Below are positions 38,202-46,206 of a DNA stretch of 64,000 nt, in pieces. Below the pieces are notes generated by a model. It worked only from the letters and a program-made list of their open reading frames with translations, ran no database searches and was not told the origin of the DNA. The position numbers and the translations under genes were made by a program. Every line of letters begins with the position of its first letter. The first letter of the stretch is position 1. The DNA is from Acinetobacter gandensis (GTDB lineage Bacteria > Pseudomonadota > Gammaproteobacteria > Pseudomonadales > Moraxellaceae): NCBI RefSeq assembly GCF_001678755.1, contig NZ_LZDS01000028.1, forward strand, positions 124,001-188,000, in the 5' to 3' direction.

Positions 38202-39626
38202 TTAACTTACATCCTGAATGCGTCGCCAAGGTTTCGCTTCTTCTATTTCATAAGCCAATTCAATCAACGTTTTTTCATCACCAATATTTGCAGAAATTTG
38301 CATACTAATCGGCAAGCCATCAATTGCTGTTTGTCCCATCGGGATTGACATGCCCGGTGCACCAACTACGTTTTGAATCGGGGTAAAAGTCACGTAGTTC
38401 TGTATACGTTCAAATAACTGATCAAATGGCAGTTGTGGCGACAAATAGCCAATCTTTGGTGTGGTATGGGCAAGAACAGGAGATAACAGCACATCATAAT
38501 GCTGAAAAAGATCTCGGTATTGCTGCTGCATTTTCTTTAAACGATAGATAAATAGCGGGGTTTTATAAAAATTCTTCTTATATAAGTTAGAAAGACCGAG
38601 CGTTAAGTTATCTAATTCTTTCCGATTAAACTCGGGGCCAAAGACTTTCTTACCAAAGGTTGTCAGCATAAACGAAAGGAAGCCCCAATACTCACTAAAG
38701 TCGTTCACAAAGCTTACTGAGATAGGTAGGGCTAACTCTTCCACATGGTGACCCAAATTTTGTAGTAATTCACCGGTATTCTTTAGGGTTTGCGTAGTTT
38801 CAGTATCAATAACACCTGTAATGGATTGAGGGACTAAGCCTATACGCAGACGACGCTTGGATGGCCCATGAATTAAGCCGATGCGCGGAAGTACTTTATT
38901 ATAATAACTTGATTCCATACCTGCATAAAAATGGGCTGTGTCACGCACACTTCGGGTGACCACACCTTCACTAATGATATTGATTGGTAAAGATCGAGCT
39001 GCGTCACTGTCATAAGTACGACCGCGACTCGGTTTTAGACCAATTAGCCCACAACATGCCGCAGGAATACGAATCGATCCACCACCGTCATTGGCATGAG
39101 CAATCGGAACGACACCCGCAGCAACGAGAGCTGCAGAACCGCCAGATGATGCACCACAGGAATAATCTGTATGCCAAGGATTATAAGTCGCCGTGCCATC
39201 CTTATATTCCGTACTGGCATTAAGTCCAAACTCTGGTAGTTTGGATTTACCCAGTACCACAAAACCTTGATCTAGTAATTGTTGACTAATTTTTGGGTTA
39301 TTCGCTGCTGCACGTGCGTGTACAGCTACAGAACCATGATTCGATGGCAGTCCCTGATAATCTAGATTATCTTTAAAGAAAAATGGAACGCCTGCAAATG
39401 TTCCATGCTCAATATAAGTCTTATTATTTAAAGCCTGTTCAAAACAATCTAACTCAATGGCATTTAAGCTCGGATTAACAAATTGTGCACGTTGAATGGC
39501 TGCTTCTGTTATTTCTTGGACGGAAGCTTGTTTTGTTTGAATAAGTTGTGCGATTGCTACGGCATCTAGGTCAGACAGCACATCATTGCGAAAGGCATGT
39601 ATACGCTTATTTGAGTTATCTTCCAT
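38202..39626 (-). CDS. Amidase-signature-family hydrolase
   Basis: The 474-residue enzyme of the Ser-cisSer-Lys class hydrolyses amide bonds. The catalytic Lys is in FFFKDNLDYQG, and the Gly/Ser-rich core CGASSGGSAALVAAGVVPIA followed by HANDGGGSIRIPA holds the cis-Ser and nucleophilic Ser. The C-terminal segment PGMSIPMG is also typical. It resembles GatA-like amidases and 6-aminohexanoate/indoleacetamide hydrolases, but gatB/C genes are absent, so it is a stand-alone catabolic amidase. Substrate unknown; it is monocistronic. Confidence 0.88.
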   Translation of the reverse strand: MEDNSNKRIHAFRNDVLSDLDAVAIAQLIQTKQASVQEITEAAIQRAQFVNPSLNAIELDCFEQALNNKTYIEHGTFAGVPFFFKDNLDYQGLPSNHGSVAVHARAAANNPKISQQLLDQGFVVLGKSKLPEFGLNASTEYKDGTATYNPWHTDYSCGASSGGSAALVAAGVVPIAHANDGGGSIRIPAACCGLIGLKPSRGRTYDSDAARSLPINIISEGVVTRSVRDTAHFYAGMESSYYNKVLPRIGLIHGPSKRRLRIGLVPQSITGVIDTETTQTLKNTGELLQNLGHHVEELALPISVSFVNDFSEYWGFLSFMLTTFGKKVFGPEFNRKELDNLTLGLSNLYKKNFYKTPLFIYRLKKMQQQYRDLFQHYDVLLSPVLAHTTPKIGYLSPQLPFDQLFERIQNYVTFTPIQNVVGAPGMSIPMGQTAIDGLPISMQISANIGDEKTLIELAYEIEEAKPWRRIQDVS

Positions 39627-39786
39627 GAAAATTCAACCTATTTTTTTGTTTTATAATATAAATGTGAAATGAGTGTAGCAGTAAATATCCTTATATAAGG
39701 CTGTTATAGTGCCAAACAATATTGATCTGATCTTAATCATGACAATGTAAATTGTCAATTAAATCAAAGGAAGTAGCTTGCAAAAA

Positions 39787-41199
39787 TTACGTAGCTTCAA
39801 AGGTACCTATGCTATGAAGCAGGGTATCTACAGCTTGTTGGAACTGTTCATTCCATTCAAATGAACAATTCAAGCGTAAGCATTGGCTCTTTTGCTCTGA
39901 TACATTAAACAATTGGCCTGGAGAAATGCCAATATTTTGTTGAATAAGTTGCTCATAGACTTGCATGCTACTGACAGATTCAGGCAGTTTTAACCAAAGA
40001 AAATAACCACCGGGATAATAGTGTAATTTACAGCCTTTGGGTAAATGACTTTCAATATAGCGATAAAACTGTAATTTATTTTGTTGTAGGCTCTTACGCA
40101 AAATGCGCAAATGTTTTTCATAATGATAATTCGAAATGAAATCAACCAAGGCATTTTGCAGTAAAGCATTGACTGAAATCGTACTCATGAGTTGTAAATG
40201 TTGAATATGCTGAGAATACTTACCGGCATAAACCCAACCAACGCGAAAAGCTGCTCCTAAAGTTTTAGAAAAAGAAGAGCAGTGCAGTACCAAATTATTT
40301 TGATCATAGTATTTCATTGGTAATGGTTTTTGTTGACCGAAGTACATTTCTTCATAGACATCATCTTCAATCAAGTGGACTTGATATTGATGTAATAACT
40401 CCGCAATTTTCAGTTTAATTTCTTCATTGACAGTAAAGCCAATCGGATTATGCGCATTTAGCATTAACCAACAGACTTTTACAGGATAGGTTTTCAAGAT
40501 GTGTTCAAAAGCTTCCAAGTCAAAACCATGCTGTGGATGCTCAGGAATTGTAACGACTTTGAGCCCTAAACGTTCTGCAGCCTGTAATGCACCATAAAAA
40601 ATATTCTGTTGCAGCACAATATAATCACCAGGACAGGCTATCGCTTGTAATGAAAGATTGAGTGCATCCATGCATCCTGATGTAATGACAATGTCATCTG
40701 CATCAGTTGGAATACCTTGCATGCAGTAGCGCTGCGCGATTAGCTTTCTTAAAAATAAATTACCTGGTGGTAAATTATCTATCGCATCATAGCTTTTTTT
40801 GTTACGGGCGATTTGCCCCATAATTTGCGTGAGTTTTTTAGAAAATACCAAATCCTGTGAGGGAAATGCAGAGCCTAAAGGAACAATATGTTCGCCTTGG
40901 ATTGACTTTAAATATTGAAAGACCAGCGAGTTAATTTCTACTTTAGAATTAAGTGAAACAATTAAAGGACGTGCTAATTCAACATCAACAATAGTATTTG
41001 ATACATAATATCCGGATTTTTCCCGTGCATAGATTAAGCCACGTGACTCTAACTCTTGATACGCATTCATTACTGTAATTAAGCTAAAACCTGAAATCTG
41101 TACTTGTTCACGAAGCGATGGTAATTTTTCGTGCGCTTTTAACGTTCCATTTTCAATTAAATGGCGTATTTGCTTTGCAAGTTGTTCAGATTTATACAT
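39787..41199 (-). CDS. MocR/PdxR-type transcriptional regulator (GntR HTH fused to aminotransferase domain)
   Basis: The 470-residue protein has an N-terminal GntR winged helix (about 1-70: LPSLREQVQISGFSLITVMNAYQELESRGLI) and a fold-type I aminotransferase domain whose PLP Lys is in HCSSFSKTLGAAFRVGWV. PLP-binding features ITSGCMDALNLSLQA and NAHNPIGF are visible. Such regulators sense PLP or an amino compound. It is divergent from the unknown 267-residue gene, which may be a target. Confidence 0.9.
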   Translation of the reverse strand: MYKSEQLAKQIRHLIENGTLKAHEKLPSLREQVQISGFSLITVMNAYQELESRGLIYAREKSGYYVSNTIVDVELARPLIVSLNSKVEINSLVFQYLKSIQGEHIVPLGSAFPSQDLVFSKKLTQIMGQIARNKKSYDAIDNLPPGNLFLRKLIAQRYCMQGIPTDADDIVITSGCMDALNLSLQAIACPGDYIVLQQNIFYGALQAAERLGLKVVTIPEHPQHGFDLEAFEHILKTYPVKVCWLMLNAHNPIGFTVNEEIKLKIAELLHQYQVHLIEDDVYEEMYFGQQKPLPMKYYDQNNLVLHCSSFSKTLGAAFRVGWVYAGKYSQHIQHLQLMSTISVNALLQNALVDFISNYHYEKHLRILRKSLQQNKLQFYRYIESHLPKGCKLHYYPGGYFLWLKLPESVSSMQVYEQLIQQNIGISPGQLFNVSEQKSQCLRLNCSFEWNEQFQQAVDTLLHSIGTFEAT

Positions 41200-41424
41200 G
41201 GCTGTATGTGCTTCATATGTTTGTTATAAATATATCAAGAAAAATTCAATAGAAATAAAATTTATATAACAGTTGATGCCATAACTATTAAAAATAGCAA
41301 ATTATCTGTGTATTCATCTTCAATTTTAGTCGCTGTTATAGCTTTTAATTCGATTTCTGTATCTAGTTTTATCTAGCGACAACGCCATAATTCATTAGTG
41401 TTTTGTCTTGAAATGGAGCTTTAA

Positions 41425-42228
41425 ATGTTTGTAGCCAGTGAATTAACCGTATTAAACCAATTACTGGTGGATCAACCCATTTCAGATGCTGTAATGAAGC
41501 GTTTAAAACAAGAAAATAGTCACATTGAAGCGACTTTATTGAGAACAAGGGTTTTGAGGCAAGTCGAGCAGGTGGGTTATATCGCAATTAATCAGGAAAA
41601 TTTGCAAGTAAAAGCTGAAAATATGGCCTATTTATTTGCACCTGTGATATTGGCCAATTTAAACCAAAAAGTGATGTATAATACGCCAAAAACGATTGAA
41701 AATACTGCAATTTTGGGTCGCTATTATAATGCTGAAACATTGATTGAAAATATTAAAATTGATGACTTATTGGACAGTTTGGGATTGTATATTCAACTTG
41801 ATCCTACTGAGTTTAATGAAGTTGATTATTTTTACTATAATTTAATCAATAGCTTATCTAACTCAAAAGTATCTAAAGTGATTTGTATAAGTCGTTTAAG
41901 TATTAACCAAGATAATATCAAACAATTAGAACACGCTTTAAATGTACAAATACAAGTACTGCATCCAGAAATTGAAGCTATTAATTTTGATTTAAATAAA
42001 ATCAATATGTTGAAACTGTTATTTAAGAATAAAGATAACGAGCATGCAGAGTTATGCCAAAAGTATTCTTTTATTAATGCTAAGTTATTAGAGTTATTAG
42101 GTTTATATCAATTCAAACAAGCTCAGACACTTATTGAAGATATGTTTTATTCCGAGCATATTTTTGAGAAATTATCTGTCTATGGTGAATATATGCAAAC
42201 ACGTATTCAGCATATTAAGAGCTTATAA
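41425..42228 (+). CDS. Protein of unknown function, divergent from the MocR regulator
   Basis: The 267-residue soluble protein has no signal peptide or membrane segment. It is Leu/Asn/Ile-rich with likely helices (LLDSLGLYIQL, YFYYNLINSLSNSKV) and a charged helical C-terminus. I do not recognise a family. The ATG follows GGAGCTTTAA, and a good terminator follows, so the gene looks intact. The divergent MocR-type regulator 225 bases away is its only obvious partner. Confidence 0.7.
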   Translation: MFVASELTVLNQLLVDQPISDAVMKRLKQENSHIEATLLRTRVLRQVEQVGYIAINQENLQVKAENMAYLFAPVILANLNQKVMYNTPKTIENTAILGRYYNAETLIENIKIDDLLDSLGLYIQLDPTEFNEVDYFYYNLINSLSNSKVSKVICISRLSINQDNIKQLEHALNVQIQVLHPEIEAINFDLNKINMLKLLFKNKDNEHAELCQKYSFINAKLLELLGLYQFKQAQTLIEDMFYSEHIFEKLSVYGEYMQTRIQHIKSL

Positions 42229-42244
42229 AACTGTGTAGTAAGTT

Positions 42245-42275
42245 AAAAAAGCAGTTATAAATTAACTGCTTTTTT
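42245..42275. terminator. Bidirectional terminator
   Basis: AAAAAAGCAGTTA / TAACTGCTTTTTT pair perfectly with a 5-base loop. The A-run and T-run allow termination in both directions, between the unknown gene and the leftward 52-residue protein gene. Confidence 0.88.
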
Positions 42276-42295
42276 AATAATTGAATTTCTAAGTC

Positions 42296-42454
42296 TTACG
42301 GTAGATATGAGTTATCTGCACCAACTACAAAGGCTACACCAATACAAAACAATAGCGCGTAGATCCCGAACCAAATAATGGCACGTTTGAAGGCTTTATC
42401 AGAAATTTCACTGTCAGCATATTTTTGCTGTTTTTTCGGTTCTTGATCACTCAT
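42296..42454 (-). CDS. Small membrane protein, 52 residues
   Basis: A complete reading frame from ATG to TAA encodes a charged N-terminus (MSDQEPKKQQKYADSE) and one membrane segment (IIWFGIYALLFCIGVAFVVG), then a short tail. Composition and placement against a shared terminator suggest a real gene of the short, conserved-hypothetical type common in Acinetobacter. The ribosome site is weak (GAGTAAATCTT). Function unknown. Confidence 0.6.
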   Translation of the reverse strand: MSDQEPKKQQKYADSEISDKAFKRAIIWFGIYALLFCIGVAFVVGADNSYLP

Positions 42455-42774
42455 AAGATTTACTCGAAATACCTAATGGTTGTAGGTGATTATTCATGGT
42501 TCTTTGAATGAGGGATAGATACAAAAAAAAGATAAATTTCTATAACAGTTATAGTTCTGTATACATGGAATAAATAAGTAAATATGTTGTTAATGAATAA
42601 TTAAAAACGTTAGATCAAAGGTAAGTCTTAAACGATAAATCTATATAAGGCGTAGAGAATGAATTGTTTGTATATGAAATAAATGCAATGGTTGCTTGAG
42701 CAACATGTAGCGTAAGTTAGTTGTAGATTTTAAATTGAACCGTACCGGGTTTGTCGGAGACTTTTTTATTTAAG

Positions 42775-43677
42775 TTAGGCCACCTGACCTAACGGGTTAA
42801 TCTTATCATAGTACATTGCTTCAAACTCAAAAGGCGATACATAACCCAGTGCACTGTGTACACGCTTTTTGTTGAACCAATCTACCCAATTTAATGTCGC
42901 AAGTTGTACATCCGCTAAACCTTGCCAATCTGCTTTTAAATATTCAATCACTTCTGTTTTGTATAAGCCATTCACCGTTTCAGCCAAAGCATTATCGTAT
43001 GAATCACCTGTCGTACCGACTGATGCTCGTAAATTTGCTGCTTCTAAACGATTGGTATAGCGAATAGAAAGATATTGAACACCTCTATCTGAATGATGAA
43101 TCACATTCTTAGGCATACCTCGATCGTGCAATGCTTGCTCCAATGCATCGAGCACCATATCTGTATTCATCCGTGTAGATACTTTCCATCCAACAATTGC
43201 TCGTGAGAACACGTCAATAACAAATGCGGTATATACCCAGCCTGAATGAGTTTGAATATAGGTAAAGTCACCCACCCATAGTTGGTTTGGATGATCAGCA
43301 TTAAAATTACGTTTCACTAAATCATCTGCCCGTTTTTGGTCATCTCGGTTACGGGTGGTTTGTTTATTCTTACCACGCCAAACACCTTGTATACCTAGCT
43401 TTTGCATCAATCGAGCAACTGTACAACGTGCAATCACATAGCCTTCACGTTTCAGTTGTTGCCAGACCTTACGCACACCGTATCGACCTGAACTTTCTTT
43501 CCAAATTCGCTTAATCTCCTCAGCATGATGCAAGTCATGTAAATCTCGCTTTGCTCGATGTTCTGGATTTTCGCAGAGATCTAGAGTCCGGTAATAGGTT
43601 GAAGGTGCGATCGGTAAAATTCTACAAATCGCCTCGACTCCGTACAGCTCTTTATTATTATGGATAAAATCCACCAT
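42775..43677 (-). CDS. IS3-family transposase orfB (DDE integrase domain)
   Basis: The 300-residue protein has the HTH_21 region (GRYGVRKVWQQLKREG) and an rve catalytic core with Asp in WVGDFTYIQT, Asp in IHHSDRGVQY and Glu in DNALAETVNGLYK, so the DDE triad is complete. In IS3 elements the active enzyme is an OrfAB fusion made by -1 frameshifting; orfB starts where orfA stops. Because orfA is broken, transposition of this copy is doubtful. Confidence 0.92.
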   Translation of the reverse strand: MVDFIHNNKELYGVEAICRILPIAPSTYYRTLDLCENPEHRAKRDLHDLHHAEEIKRIWKESSGRYGVRKVWQQLKREGYVIARCTVARLMQKLGIQGVWRGKNKQTTRNRDDQKRADDLVKRNFNADHPNQLWVGDFTYIQTHSGWVYTAFVIDVFSRAIVGWKVSTRMNTDMVLDALEQALHDRGMPKNVIHHSDRGVQYLSIRYTNRLEAANLRASVGTTGDSYDNALAETVNGLYKTEVIEYLKADWQGLADVQLATLNWVDWFNKKRVHSALGYVSPFEFEAMYYDKINPLGQVA

Positions 43678-44008
43678 TATTTGTGTGGGCGGTCGAGCTC
43701 CGCCTGGGCGAAAAAAGCGGCTGCTTTACGTAGAATCTCATTGGCGCGTTGCAGTTCTTTATTTTCGCGTTCCAGTTGTTTGATACGTTCTTGGTCTGAA
43801 AGCTGCTGTACTTTAACTGGATTTTGTTTATCTAAATATTTTTGATACCAAACACGTAGTGTTTCAGGAGTACAACCCTTGCGCAGTATACTGCTCAGGG
43901 AGCAATAGCGGTGATCGCAGCCCAATTCGATGGATAATCTTTTTCAGATTCAATCAATAATTGAACCGCTCTTTCTCTGATTTCAGGGGTATATTTTAAT
44001 TTTGTCAT
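43677..44008 (-). pseudogene. IS3-family transposase orfA, disrupted
   Basis: From the ATG at 44008 the frame reads MTKLKYTPEIRERAVQLLIE and so on to AAITAIAP, then stops at TGA. The rest (CTPETLRVWYQKYLDKQNPVK, then a leucine-zipper region to ELDRPHK) is in another frame. The break lies at a 25-base palindrome-containing insertion (43876-43900) that replaces about two normal codons. The HTH N-terminus and zipper are thus separated. Confidence 0.85.
43876..43900 (+). repeat. Short hairpin insertion A inside orfA
   Basis: It reads CCCTTGC, then the palindrome GCAGTATACTGC, then TCAGGG. It interrupts orfA where intact relatives encode about two residues between AIAP and GCTPE. The outer arms (CCTTG / CAGGG) also pair. 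The flanking bases CCCTTGC and TCAGG are identical to those of hairpin B at 44063-44088, in the opposite orientation. Confidence 0.6.
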
Positions 44009-44062
44009 CGGGATAGTCTCTCAGAATATTGACTCTCCGACAAACCCGGTACGGTTCAGGCT

Positions 44063-44088
44063 GCCTGAGAAGCATCGCTTCGCAAGGG
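44063..44088 (-). repeat. Short hairpin insertion B in a second transposase remnant
   Basis: On the minus strand it reads CCCTTGC, then GAAGC-gat-GCTTC, then TCAGGC. It interrupts the second transposase right after GVIFHS, where the catalytic DQG would follow. Flanks match hairpin A exactly while the inner stem differs with base pairing preserved. Confidence 0.6.
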
Positions 44089-44314
44089 AATGGAAGATCA
44101 CGCCACTAGGTTTACCTCGCCGATGCCATGCTTCATCTAATGCCTTAATTACTAAATGTTGGTCTGCTTGGGCCGACATAGACCAACCAATCACTCGATG
44201 AGCATACAGATCAAGAACAACTGCAAGATAAGCCCATGTTTTAACTGTCCAAATATAGGTAATGTCACTGCTCCATACATGATTAGTATGAACAGGTTTA
44301 TAGGCTATTTGCAA
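44089..44314 (-). pseudogene. Remnant of a second IS3-family transposase (orfB)
   Basis: About 75 codons remain: YKPVHTNHVWSSDITYI with the first catalytic Asp, LDLYAHRVIGWSMSAQAD, then GVIFHS, where the frame is lost at hairpin B and the neighbouring IS. The rest of the gene and its ends are missing. It differs from the intact element's orfB, so it represents another IS. Confidence 0.8.
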
Positions 44315-44361
44315 AATGAGATTGAGTAATTTAATTATTCAACCTCATTTTGCAAATAGCC
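44303..44361. repeat. 18-base inverted repeat at the edge of the transposase remnant
   Basis: Arms 44303-44320 and 44344-44361 (GGCTATTTGCAAAATGAG and its complement) are perfect inverted copies with a 23-base spacer. One arm is within the transposase coding remnant, so the other is an inverted duplicate of coding DNA, a probable rearrangement scar. Confidence 0.65.
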
Positions 44362-44496
44362 AAGTAAAATAGCTTAATAACCCTATAATCTAAACATATA
44401 TTTTATCAATTTTATACTTCCCCTCATTCATCTATACATGATCAACGCTGAAGCATTTTAGATCGTTGTCCTATTTCATTTCTCTTCCTTATTCAC

Positions 44497-45033
44497 TTAA
44501 TACTTTGCAAGCAAAGCCTTACAAATTTCTCGTTTCTCTGGCTCTGAAAGTTGATGCGATAGAAGTCCTTCAATGGTGAAAACCGCGATTTTTACTCTTG
44601 TCTCAATAAGATCATGTGCAATCTCCAATGTCTGTAGCTCTAACCGCAGCAATCCTTCGACCAAGAGATGAAATTTTTCATGCCACTCTCGTAGTTCTGT
44701 GGAAAACTTTATTCTTGCATGTACTGTACTGACTAAGCGATTCGCTAATTGAAGCTGCTCAACGACCCAAATTAAACGCTCAGTAGGATCTTGCGTCGAC
44801 TGCAAGATATATGCATTCAAATGCTTGGTTAACTCAGCATTTAGAATACTAACTAAAAGTTCATCTTTATTTTTGAAATACCAATAAATGGTATTGGGTG
44901 CAACCTGCGCTTCATGTGCAATACGATTGATTGAAGTCGCGTCATAGCCTTCGTTTAGAAATAAATCACGCGCAGCATGGATGATCTCTTCTTGTTTTTC
45001 TTCACGATCCTGTACGCGCTTATTACGAGCCAT
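44497..45033 (-). CDS. TetR-family transcriptional regulator
   Basis: The 178-residue repressor has an N-terminal helix-turn-helix (about 14-60: AARDLFLNEGYDATSINRIA...NTIYWYFKNKDELL) and a helical ligand domain. The start is MARNKRVQDREEK after GTGAGAAATTTA; the open frame extends 123 bases further upstream across the operators, which argues against a longer protein. Twin operators lie between it and the divergent alpha/beta hydrolase gene, its likely target. Confidence 0.88.
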   Translation of the reverse strand: MARNKRVQDREEKQEEIIHAARDLFLNEGYDATSINRIAHEAQVAPNTIYWYFKNKDELLVSILNAELTKHLNAYILQSTQDPTERLIWVVEQLQLANRLVSTVHARIKFSTELREWHEKFHLLVEGLLRLELQTLEIAHDLIETRVKIAVFTIEGLLSHQLSEPEKREICKALLAKY

Positions 45034-45105
45034 TAAATTTCTCACTCTTATAAAAAAGTTGAATTGCGAGTACCAAAACAATTCAAAGACCACATCGTAA
45101 ATTTT

Positions 45106-45162
45106 TCTTGAATGTGATTCAAGAATATCGTTAAAATGAGTGATCTTGAATGCCATTCAAGA
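45106..45162. promoter_or_regulatory. Twin TetR operators
   Basis: Two palindromes with identical arms occur: TCTTGAAT-gtg-ATTCAAGA at 45106-45124 and TCTTGAAT-gcc-ATTCAAGA at 45144-45162. Centres are 38 bases apart. They lie in the intergenic region between the TetR gene and the hydrolase, as expected for repression of both. Confidence 0.85.
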
Positions 45163-45285
45163 AAATTAAACAACAAGAATGCTGCACTGAGGATGAATGA
45201 AAATAAACGTATTCCTCTGGTGTACTTTTAAATAAAAACAAGATGGAACGTTGTCATCGTTATATCTGAGATTAGGTCAAATTCT

Positions 45286-46206
45286 ATGTCGAACCGTAAA
45301 TATCCCGATACATCTAATATTCAAAAATCTATCCTTAAATCTACATTTGTAACGGATGGCATTCCATGCTCTGCAACACTTCATGTTCCTGTAAAGATTG
45401 AAGACAAAGCATTGCCTGCCATTTTGATGGTCGGAGGTTGGGGGAGTGTACAAGGTGCTTTAACAACCTCTTTTATCAATCACTTTGTGGCGGATGGTTA
45501 TGCCGTGATGGAGTTTGATTACCCAGGCTGGGGCTTAAGTGGAGGCTTGCCACGACAAGATATTAATCCGTGGCGACGTGTAAAAACGGTGAATAGTGCA
45601 TTAGCACATTTAAAAAATTTACCCCAAGTTAATGCACATCATATTATCGTTTGGGGCACATCATTTGGTGGAGGTCATGTTGTCGATCTGGTTTCACAAC
45701 ATCCAGACTTGAAGGGTGCGATTATTCAAGTACCGATGTTGGATGGCGTCAGTACGGTGCGTTCAGTTCCCGTTAAGCAAATGCTGAAATTTTTAAGCTA
45801 TGGTGTGGCTGATTCTGTCAAACCGGGTACTCGAATTTGTATACCGACCATCTCTGAAAAAGGAGCATTTGGGTCGATGGATCGTGATGGGGCTTGGAAT
45901 GCGTTGCAGCTGGCACTGAATGCACATGATCAAAAATATGATAATCGTGTGACTGCACGTTCTCTGTTAACCATGGGCTTTTACCGTCCTTGGAAACGCT
46001 TAAAGGATGTCAAAGTTCCCATGCTCATTATTGGCGCAACACAAGATACTGTTGCGCCATTTGTCGCGGAAAAAATAGAAAAAGTAAATAATCCATTACT
46101 TAAAGTTATTGAAATGGAAGCAGATCATTTTGATCCTTACTTCGAACCATATTTTCCAAAAAATCTGCAATATCAATTAGATTTCTTAAAGAGCCTAAAT
46201 GAATAG
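45286..46206 (+). CDS. Alpha/beta hydrolase, probable target of the TetR regulator
   Basis: The 306-residue cytoplasmic hydrolase shows the nucleophile elbow GTSFGGGH, the acid Asp in IGATQDTVAP and the His in MEADHFDPYF; VGGWGSVQG near residue 50 is the likely oxyanion region. It resembles the UPF0255/FrsA or xylan-esterase-like hydrolases (DUF1100/S15-like). Substrate unknown. Twin palindromic operators upstream imply induction by a ligand of the TetR protein, perhaps the hydrolase substrate. Confidence 0.85.
   Translation: MSNRKYPDTSNIQKSILKSTFVTDGIPCSATLHVPVKIEDKALPAILMVGGWGSVQGALTTSFINHFVADGYAVMEFDYPGWGLSGGLPRQDINPWRRVKTVNSALAHLKNLPQVNAHHIIVWGTSFGGGHVVDLVSQHPDLKGAIIQVPMLDGVSTVRSVPVKQMLKFLSYGVADSVKPGTRICIPTISEKGAFGSMDRDGAWNALQLALNAHDQKYDNRVTARSLLTMGFYRPWKRLKDVKVPMLIIGATQDTVAPFVAEKIEKVNNPLLKVIEMEADHFDPYFEPYFPKNLQYQLDFLKSLNE

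Larger units (their letters stand above)
42736..44058 (-). mobile_element. IS3-family insertion sequence, 1323 bases
   Basis: The element is bounded by perfect 25-base terminal inverted repeats at 42736-42760 and 44034-44058 (each begins TGAACCGTACCGGG). It encodes orfA and orfB of an IS3-family transposase, orfB intact and orfA disrupted. The flanks (TAAAT on the left, GGCTG on the right) give no target-site duplication, so one side was probably lost by deletion or recombination. The right end abuts a remnant of another IS3-like transposase. Confidence 0.92.

Noticed and set aside
38202..39626. Glutamyl-tRNA amidotransferase subunit A (gatA)
   Set aside because: The amidase signature is shared, but there are no gatB or gatC neighbours and the C-terminal half differs from GatA, so a catabolic amidase is more likely.
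43876..43900. Programmed frameshift as the cause of the orfA break
   Set aside because: IS3 programmed frameshifting occurs at the orfA-orfB junction on an A-rich or similar slippery site, not in the early part of orfA at an inserted palindrome.
44034..44058. XerC/D-type pdif site at the IS edge
   Set aside because: The sequence is the right terminal inverted repeat of the IS, identical to the left end, and does not show the dif-like half sites.
45034..45156. Longer TetR protein starting at 45156
   Set aside because: The extension would run through both palindromic operators and adds a hydrophobic leader foreign to TetR proteins; the ATG at 45033 has a plausible ribosome site.
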